Source: CAYWHE01 sp964458125
Lineage (GTDB): Bacteria; Bacteroidota; Bacteroidia; AKYH767-A; OLB10
DNA: 9,296 bases
Direction: 5' to 3'
Assembly (NCBI GenBank): GCA_964458125.1
Contig: CAYWHE010000161.1
Span: forward strand, 1 to 9,296
The notes beneath the pieces were generated by a model. That model had not been told where the DNA came from, ran no database searches, and saw only the letters and a program-made list of their open reading frames with translations. The position numbers and the translations under genes were made by a program. Positions 1 through 5,444 of the stretch are shown piece by piece; position 1 is the first letter of the stretch, and every line of letters starts with the position of its first letter.

Positions 1-3000
1 CTGCATTCCCGGTCCCAACGATAATGTCATTTTTAATTCCGTTTCTTTTTCAAAACTTAACGATTCAGATTTTCTGGACATCGTGGATTCCATATTCATA
101 AATATGGACTTGACAGGTGTCTGGTATTCTCCGGTTTGCATTTGCAAAACCTATTCTGCTGAATTATGGGTTTATGGCTCACTGACCCTGGACCCCTTGA
201 TGATGTTACTGGTTGAAACCGTTTCATTCGAGTCCCCTTTCATTGGAAATACCATATTTACAACTGGAAACAACCTTAATCTATTGAATTTTTCAGGTAC
301 AGGAAGCTGGATGCTGGGGGATTCCTTGTCGGCTGCGGCTATCCTGATCGGCAATGGTTCATTTAATACCAACAACATGCCTGTTTTTACACATTCATTT
401 CTTGCCAATGAGGGAAGCACATTTAGCCTTCAATTGGGAACCTCCCGGATGGTGGCCGATACATGGAGAATGAACACTTCGTCTGCAACGATTTTGGCTG
501 TTGATGCTACTTTGCTTGTTCAGAATTTCACCGGAGCGAATAGCCAGGTCTATGGATCCGTTAAGATGAACTACGGAGTGTATGAAGGGAGCGGGTACGT
601 GGTTAAAAATATGGAATGCTATACCGGTTTTGCCGTTTATGATCCCGGTATTTATTTTGTAAAAGCCATCATTGACGGGAGTGCAAGTATTGGAGCCAGT
701 TGTCTGTTTGACAGCTTGATTTTTTTAAATAACAATAGTTTCATGGATATTGCAGACACACTTTTTATTAATGATTATTTACAGGTTAACGGATCATGCG
801 GAAATTATTTTTCATTGAAATCTTTTTTTTCCGGTGTGATGGCTTATATCTCCAAGCCGGGTGGTGTAATTCAGTCCAGCTTTACTTTTCTTAAAGACAT
901 CAGCGGTATTGGAGGTGCCACATTTTCTGCCACCAATAGCATGAATGGAGGAAATGTGTTCGGATGGAACATTTCTGCACAACCGTCCGGAGATTTATTC
1001 TGGGTTGGTGGATCCGGTCACTGGAATGATGTCAGTCATTGGGCTTCTGTCAGCGGCGGAACCGGAGGAAATTGCATTCCCGGTCCCGATAATAATGTAT
1101 TTTTTGATGTGAATTCTTTTATCGGGTTGCATGATACCGTTCTCCTGACGGATGTCCAGGTGTTTTGCAGGAATATGGATTGGACCGGAACATTTATGAA
1201 TCCGGTGTTTATGGATTCACCCGGTGGAAACGCTTTGCATATTTACGGATCATTGAAACTGAATTCAAATATGCAATTTTTAATTGGTTCAGGGTCCGCC
1301 GGAAGTGAACTACATTTTAATGCAGACAGTCTGACACACAACATTGATTGCACAGGTCTGCCGATAGGATGCAATACATTTTTCGATGGCTTAGGAACCT
1401 GGAATCTATCTGATGATTTCATCGCTTCTTTTATTTTAATGCATGCCGGAACATTGAACTCAGGAAATTTTAGAATAACTGCCAATATTTTTATCATCGA
1501 TAATTTTGTTCCGCTTAATCTCCAACTGGGCTCGTCTTTTGTTGACGTTCTTGAATGGAATAATACATCCCATAATATGATATTGGGCGCCGGATCTGCT
1601 TTCATCCGGTGCCAGACTTTTGAGAGTACCGGTGGATTTATATATGGAAGCGTCATGGCCGATAATGCCCTTGCCGATAGTTGTGAGTTCAGGCAACTTT
1701 CCTTACCCGATTCCGGATATTTGATGGGAAGCCATTTGGTTATCGACAGGCTTTTTGCAGGAAACGCTACCTTTATATGGGGAAGTGGGAATTATATTCA
1801 ATACGCAAACCTGAATGGATCTTCACAAATTGACGGCATTCATCTTATCGATACCTTATTGATTAGCGTTGGCGGATCGGTGCTGACTCTTTCGGATTCA
1901 TTATTGATAACATCGGCATTCTGGACAAATGCAAAGGCCGGATTTCCAGTTTCAGTAAGGAGCAATTCTGGTGCAGTAATCAATGCTCCTCCGGGTATTG
2001 ACTTTTGCCTGGATTATTTGCTTGTTGAAAAAATTCATGCACAGGGTGGTGCCACTTTCTTTGCCGGTAATCATTCCCTTGATATGGGAGGAAACACCGG
2101 CTGGCTCTGGTCTTCCTGCATCCCCGACACCAGCAACGTTTGGCCCGGTGATGCCAACTACGACCTCGTAGCAGATAATATTGACATACTTTATATTGGA
2201 TTGGCTTATGGTTATAACGGGCCGGCCAGGGCAGGAGCATCCACCAACTGGGGGGCTCAACCTGGTGTTGACTGGCTGCAACAGTTTGCAAACGGTTCTA
2301 ATATCAAGCATGCTGATTGTGATGGCAATGGAACGGTGAATGCTTCAGATACTTTGGCCGTTTCATTGAATTATGGATTGACACATCCTTTTAAGCAACC
2401 TGTTGTCCCTCAGGTGAGCGGTTTCGGCCCTGATTTGTATTTTGAAATGCCAACTGCTTCCCTGGTTCCCGGTTCGGTGGTGGATATTCCCATTAAATTC
2501 GGCAATTCGGCTAACCCGGTTTCTCCGATGTATGGTATTGCTTTTACTGTCAATTATGATCCTGCTCTGATTCAGGGTAATGCTGTGGAAATGGTGTTCC
2601 CGAATTCCTGGCTTGGCGACTCCAGCAACAGCATCCACCTGTCAAGAGACTTTTACAGCAGCGGGTACATCGATTTGGGTTTTGTAAGAACAGACCATCA
2701 GGACATATCAGGTTATGGCACCCTGGCCACGTTGCGATTTAAAGTGGCTGCTAATGCCAGTGGTTACCTGAACCTGGGTTTTTCAAAAGTGGTTGTGATT
2801 GATAAGTATGAAATCTCTCAATCATTTAACCAAATCAATGGGTCAGTTTATACAGGTATAGATGAACCCGGACAGGATCCTGAATGCATTGTTTTTCCGA
2901 ACCCGGCAAAGGATAAGATATTTATCAGTTTACCAGGTCAACAAATTGTATCTGTAATGCTGATCAGCACATCAGGTGCAAGTATGTCATTTCCTTATAA

Positions 3001-3106
3001 GCAAACCGGGGAGTTTGCAATTGATCATTTCGCAAATGGAATATACATGTTGGAAATTACTACCGAAGCCAAAGTTCTCAGAAAAAGAATTGTGATTAAC
3101 CGATAA
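1..3106 (+). CDS. Large T9SS-exported multidomain protein, 5'-truncated by window edge (tandem repeat units, dockerin-like, cohesin-like, sorting domain)
   Basis: The frame is open from base 2 to the TAA at 3104-3106, so about 1034 residues are visible and the true start lies upstream. The GTG at 83 is only an internal codon, because homologous repeat sequence precedes it. In order: the end of one repeat unit; a second unit opening with FWVGGSGHW (998-1024) and CIPGPDNNVFFD; a dockerin-like region from WPGDANYD (2141) to the Asp/Asn-rich loop DCDGNGTVNASD (after 2309) and YGLTHP; a cohesin-like beta domain (about 2432-2810, with YGIAFTVNYDPALIQ); and a T9SS type A sorting domain (2885-3103) starting CIVFPNPAKDKIF, with the usual FANGIYMLEI stretch and a basic C-terminus. 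Family knowledge: such proteins cross the outer membrane by T9SS and are released or anchored at the surface. Inference: a large adhesive or structural surface protein. No enzymatic domain is visible. The exact role is unknown; T9SS export is well supported. Confidence 0.9.
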   Translation, partial: CIPGPNDNVIFNSVSFSKLNDSDFLDIVDSIFINMDLTGVWYSPVCICKTYSAELWVYGSLTLDPLMMLLVETVSFESPFIGNTIFTTGNNLNLLNFSGTGSWMLGDSLSAAAILIGNGSFNTNNMPVFTHSFLANEGSTFSLQLGTSRMVADTWRMNTSSATILAVDATLLVQNFTGANSQVYGSVKMNYGVYEGSGYVVKNMECYTGFAVYDPGIYFVKAIIDGSASIGASCLFDSLIFLNNNSFMDIADTLFINDYLQVNGSCGNYFSLKSFFSGVMAYISKPGGVIQSSFTFLKDISGIGGATFSATNSMNGGNVFGWNISAQPSGDLFWVGGSGHWNDVSHWASVSGGTGGNCIPGPDNNVFFDVNSFIGLHDTVLLTDVQVFCRNMDWTGTFMNPVFMDSPGGNALHIYGSLKLNSNMQFLIGSGSAGSELHFNADSLTHNIDCTGLPIGCNTFFDGLGTWNLSDDFIASFILMHAGTLNSGNFRITANIFIIDNFVPLNLQLGSSFVDVLEWNNTSHNMILGAGSAFIRCQTFESTGGFIYGSVMADNALADSCEFRQLSLPDSGYLMGSHLVIDRLFAGNATFIWGSGNYIQYANLNGSSQIDGIHLIDTLLISVGGSVLTLSDSLLITSAFWTNAKAGFPVSVRSNSGAVINAPPGIDFCLDYLLVEKIHAQGGATFFAGNHSLDMGGNTGWLWSSCIPDTSNVWPGDANYDLVADNIDILYIGLAYGYNGPARAGASTNWGAQPGVDWLQQFANGSNIKHADCDGNGTVNASDTLAVSLNYGLTHPFKQPVVPQVSGFGPDLYFEMPTASLVPGSVVDIPIKFGNSANPVSPMYGIAFTVNYDPALIQGNAVEMVFPNSWLGDSSNSIHLSRDFYSSGYIDLGFVRTDHQDISGYGTLATLRFKVAANASGYLNLGFSKVVVIDKYEISQSFNQINGSVYTGIDEPGQDPECIVFPNPAKDKIFISLPGQQIVSVMLISTSGASMSFPYKQTGEFAIDHFANGIYMLEITTEAKVLRKRIVINR
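2..976 (+). repeat. Protein-level tandem repeat unit A (5' part missing)
   Basis: This is the first copy of a roughly 357-residue unit within the large exported protein. It begins at CIPGPNDNVIF, continues through a YGSLTL stretch and several beta-rich segments (including VYGSVKMN), and ends in GGATFSATNSMNGGNVFGWN. The same landmarks recur in the same order 1071 bases (357 codons) downstream. The FWVGGSG opening of this copy lies before the window. The unit is most likely a beta-rich repeat; I can name no enzyme family. Confidence 0.65.
992..2113 (+). repeat. Protein-level tandem repeat unit B (complete)
   Basis: This is the second and complete copy. It opens with DLFWVGGSGHWNDVSHW, then CIPGPDNNVFFD (from 1073), IYGSLKL, LGTWNLSDDF, QLGSSFVDVLEWN, YGSVMADN, and ends GGATFFAGNHSLDMGGNTGW. 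Landmarks line up with unit A at a 1071-base offset. Near 2 and 1073 even the DNA is nearly identical (shared tgcattcccggtccc), although the protein has diverged over most of the unit. The FWVGGSGxWxDxxHW signature is widespread in large Bacteroidota T9SS proteins. Confidence 0.65.
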
Positions 3107-3195
3107 ATCTATACCGCGAGATAACCGGCTCCATAGTCGATTTATATTTTTTATCCCTGTCAGACATGTATAATCGTTTGGTTTTTTGATTTGAC

Positions 3196-3220
3196 ACCGG
3201 GTTTTTAACCTGGTAATTTT
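3196..3220 (+). terminator. Possible weak intrinsic terminator after the T9SS gene
   Basis: The arms accgggt (3196-3202) and acctggt (3208-3214) pair over 7 bp with one G-U pair around a tttta loop, followed by aatttt. It lies about 90 bases past the stop codon of the large exported protein. The short, interrupted T-run makes it a weak candidate. Confidence 0.35.
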
Positions 3221-3384
3221 ACTGCCATTCCTGTTTGATTTTCTGAACTAATGGAGATGATAAGGATTGGAAAATTTTAATCCTTTACACGGTAATGGAT
3301 GATTAGAAACGACCGGATGCCTATAAGTTCGGTCCCTGGACAGGACAATTTTTAAAATCAAATCTGGGGGAAGAATTCCTTATG

Positions 3385-3410
3385 ACGGGCCGGATGCCGG
3401 AATGGCCCGT
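3385..3410. repeat. GC-rich inverted repeat (hairpin) upstream of the lipoprotein gene
   Basis: There is a perfect 7-bp inverted repeat, acgggcc (3385-3391) and ggcccgt (3404-3410), with a 12-base spacer in an otherwise AT-rich gap. No T-run follows on the plus strand (tggtataaaa), so it is not a convincing terminator. It sits 55 bases before the lipoprotein start and could lie in its mRNA leader. Function unknown. Confidence 0.4.
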
Positions 3411-3465
3411 TGGTATAAAATTCATAGTTGAAATTTCAATAATTCAAATTTAAATCCATTCCATA

Positions 3466-4434
3466 ATGAAAACATTTCTGAAAAAATCAATTCTCCTCCT
3501 CCGGGTATTACCGGTGGTGGTAACGTTCATTTCGTGCAATAAGGATAATTCCGGCGGAAATCCGGATACGCCTGATCATTATGCCTCAACGGCAGATTTC
3601 TTTGAGTTCAATGAAACACCCCTGCACACCTATACGGTGAATGCCGGTAATGGCGGAAGTTTTACTACCGTCAACGGTACGGTTGTAACAATTCCGGCTA
3701 ATGCCTTTATCGATGAAAATTGGAATACGGTTACCGGAAATGTATCCATTTTGTTTAAGGATGTTTACAAAAAAAGTGACATGCTCCTGAATGATTTGTC
3801 TACCAACATGCTGTTCGACGGACCAATAAAATCTGCCGGTATGTTTTATATAAAGGCCATGAAAGGAACAAAAGCCGTGTTAATGGGATCGGGAAAGAAG
3901 CTGACCATTGAGCAACCGCTGAACGGGCTTCCGGTTGATGAGGATATGCGGGCGCTAGTGCTCGTAAATGATTCTGCAAAGGGTTGGGTTCCTCCGCCTG
4001 TTGACTCAACGGGAGTGACTGTTGACACCCTTAACTGGTCGATGACGTCCTATATTTACAGCATGTATCAGTTTAGTATGCCGGTGGACTCTGGTACATG
4101 GTCTAATAGCGATAATTATTTGTTCTTTGGAAGCATTCCGAAAACCTTAATAACATTCAGCCAACTCGATGATTATATGGAGTACTACACCAACGTGTTT
4201 TTAATCTTTAACGATGTAAATGCAATGATTCACATATATCCGGATGGAATGAATTTCCCGTATCACTTTGCTCCTCTGGGGTATGCATGCACCATGGTCG
4301 CCGTTGGTGTGAAAGAGGGTAAACTTTTTTCTGCTTTCGTTCCTTTAACAATTACCAGCAATATGATGGTTTCCTTTTCATTAACCCAAACAACCACTGG
4401 AAAATTCATGGAACAACTCAATGGATTAAATTGA
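3466..4434 (+). CDS. Outer-membrane/periplasmic lipoprotein of unknown function
   Basis: The product is 322 residues. The ATG at 3466 is chosen because a classical lipoprotein signal follows at once: MKTFLKK (basic n-region), a hydrophobic stretch to about residue 22, and a lipobox ending FISC with the lipidated Cys at 24. The mature N-terminus CNKDNSGGNPD is a flexible Ser/Gly/Asp linker; the early K-D is mildly reminiscent of Bacteroidota surface-export signals but is not a clear match. Residues about 56-150 form a beta-rich domain (GGSFTTVNGTVVTIPANAF, then TGNVSILFKDVYKKSDML, then AGMFYIKA) of a type I recognise from hypothetical Bacteroidota lipoproteins and which resembles ZU5-like/carboxypeptidase-regulatory folds. 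The C-terminal half is beta-rich without a known motif. Spacing of 359 and 153 bases to its neighbours suggests its own transcription unit. Lipoprotein status is secure; function is unknown. Confidence 0.85.
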   Translation: MKTFLKKSILLLRVLPVVVTFISCNKDNSGGNPDTPDHYASTADFFEFNETPLHTYTVNAGNGGSFTTVNGTVVTIPANAFIDENWNTVTGNVSILFKDVYKKSDMLLNDLSTNMLFDGPIKSAGMFYIKAMKGTKAVLMGSGKKLTIEQPLNGLPVDEDMRALVLVNDSAKGWVPPPVDSTGVTVDTLNWSMTSYIYSMYQFSMPVDSGTWSNSDNYLFFGSIPKTLITFSQLDDYMEYYTNVFLIFNDVNAMIHIYPDGMNFPYHFAPLGYACTMVAVGVKEGKLFSAFVPLTITSNMMVSFSLTQTTTGKFMEQLNGLN

Positions 4435-4439
4435 GACCC

Positions 4440-4454
4440 GGCCTTTTGCAGGCC
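4440..4454 (+). terminator. Small hairpin just after the lipoprotein gene, possible terminator
   Basis: The arms ggcct (4440-4444) and aggcc (4450-4454) pair perfectly over 5 bp around a tttgc loop, six bases past the TGA. The sequence after it is ataaaaattta, rich in A rather than T, so intrinsic termination is doubtful. It may instead protect the mRNA 3' end. Confidence 0.25.
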
Positions 4455-4587
4455 ATAAAAATTTAGTTGTTGTTACCGGTTGGATAAACGGAATTCAGCT
4501 GATGCAAAGCGACTGTCAATAGGGGAAACAAATTTGAGACCCTTTTTCCGGTTTGAAATAGTCCTTATTATTATATTTCTTTGCATC

Positions 4588-5316
4588 ATGTGTTACAACG
4601 TCACTTACATGGAAAAGCGGTCGGAGCGTGTATCAAAACATTATGGCATTCCGTTCAGCGAACAAATGCCGGCTTTGCAGCTTTTTCATGTCAGCGGTTT
4701 TGCACATCCCTTGTTGCCGGTTATAACAACGGAAGAACACGGGTTTATCCAGGCCTACCAATGGGGACTGATTCCCAAATGGTGCAAGGACTGGGAACAG
4801 GCCCATGACCTGCGTAACCAGACGCTGAACGCCCGAAGTGAAACCGTGTTTGAAAAAAATTCCTTCCGCTCCTCCATTAAAAGTAAACGCTGCATGGTCA
4901 TCATCAACGGCTTTTTTGAGTGGTATACCAGGGGAAAATTCAAATATCCGTTTTATATCCATCTGAAAAACCGGGATTTCTTTTCCCTGGGCGGTATTTA
5001 TGAATCCTGGGTAAACAGGGAAACGGGGGAAATTTTTAATACGTTTTCCATCATTACGGTAGAAGCGAATCCCCTGATGGCGAAAATTCATAATTCAAAA
5101 AAACGCATGCCCCTCATCCTTCCGGAAGAGGATGAAATGAAATGGATCGATCCGGGACTTAAGCCCGGGGAAATCAAGGCCATGATGGCACCCGTCGGCG
5201 ATGACCAGATGGAAGCCTGGACGATTTCAAAGCGCATCACTGACCGGCATCTGGATAGCAATGTGCCTGAAGTGACTGAGAAATACACCTACCCGGAACT
5301 GGCCGGAATTTTTTAG
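4588..5316 (+). CDS. yedK: SRAP (SOS response-associated peptidase) family protein, HMCES/YedK-like abasic-site DNA-protein crosslinker
   Basis: The product is 242 residues. SRAP proteins form a thiazolidine crosslink between Cys2 and an abasic site in single-stranded DNA, shielding it from cleavage and error-prone bypass. The start must be the ATG at 4588: the chain then begins M-C-Y-N, placing the catalytic Cys at position 2. The frame stays open further upstream (TTG at 4480), but a longer protein would bury this residue. Other signature residues are present: WGLIPKW at 59-65, N81-A82-R83 followed by SETV, GFFEW with Glu111, and His168 in IHNSKKRMP (171-175 being KKRMP). These match the Cys/Asn/Glu/His active site known for YedK and HMCES. 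Length is normal for the family. The stop is 128 bases before the accessory DnaE gene on the same strand, so co-transcription is plausible. No SOS box was identified. Some family members were proposed to be peptidases acting on their own N-terminal Met. Confidence 0.95.
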   Translation: MCYNVTYMEKRSERVSKHYGIPFSEQMPALQLFHVSGFAHPLLPVITTEEHGFIQAYQWGLIPKWCKDWEQAHDLRNQTLNARSETVFEKNSFRSSIKSKRCMVIINGFFEWYTRGKFKYPFYIHLKNRDFFSLGGIYESWVNRETGEIFNTFSIITVEANPLMAKIHNSKKRMPLILPEEDEMKWIDPGLKPGEIKAMMAPVGDDQMEAWTISKRITDRHLDSNVPEVTEKYTYPELAGIF

Positions 5317-5444
5317 TCTGAACGTAATTTTTTACCTGCTGTGAGGCTGGCATTTTGGATTAAACCGTTGTGGTATGCTTGTTTACCGGATTACTTTCCA
5401 TCTCCTTTAAATTAGTTGTAAATTCGCTGTCCACGGCCTTTCCC

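Larger units (their letters stand above)
3107..3465. other. Intergenic region between the T9SS gene and the lipoprotein gene
   Basis: This 359-base gap has no plausible coding frame; all frames are broken by stops. It holds a weak terminator-like hairpin (3196-3220) and a GC-rich hairpin (3385-3410). The last 45 bases before the lipoprotein start are AT-rich, as is usual for Bacteroidota translation starts. I saw no match to the Bacteroidota TAnnTTTG promoter element with a correctly spaced upstream TTTG, so the promoter is not located. Confidence 0.6.

Noticed and set aside
4529..4536. caaatttg before the SRAP gene as a TAnnTTTG promoter element
   Set aside because: The first base mismatches and no TTG lies at the right upstream distance.
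5293..5313. ccgg...ccgg followed by a T-run at the end of the SRAP gene as a terminator
   Set aside because: The stem is only 4 bp and lies inside the coding sequence; the T-run is part of the last codons.
5354..5381. Possible Bacteroidota promoter before dnaE2: tttg at 5354 and tatgcttg at 5374
   Set aside because: The -7 element has a mismatch and the 16-base spacing is shorter than the usual 19-21, so it is not better than chance in an AT-rich gap.
5370..5444. Upstream in-frame extension of dnaE2 as the true N-terminus
   Set aside because: The conserved N-terminus of this DnaE group begins at MYLNCHS (5445); the 25 extra residues have no family counterpart.
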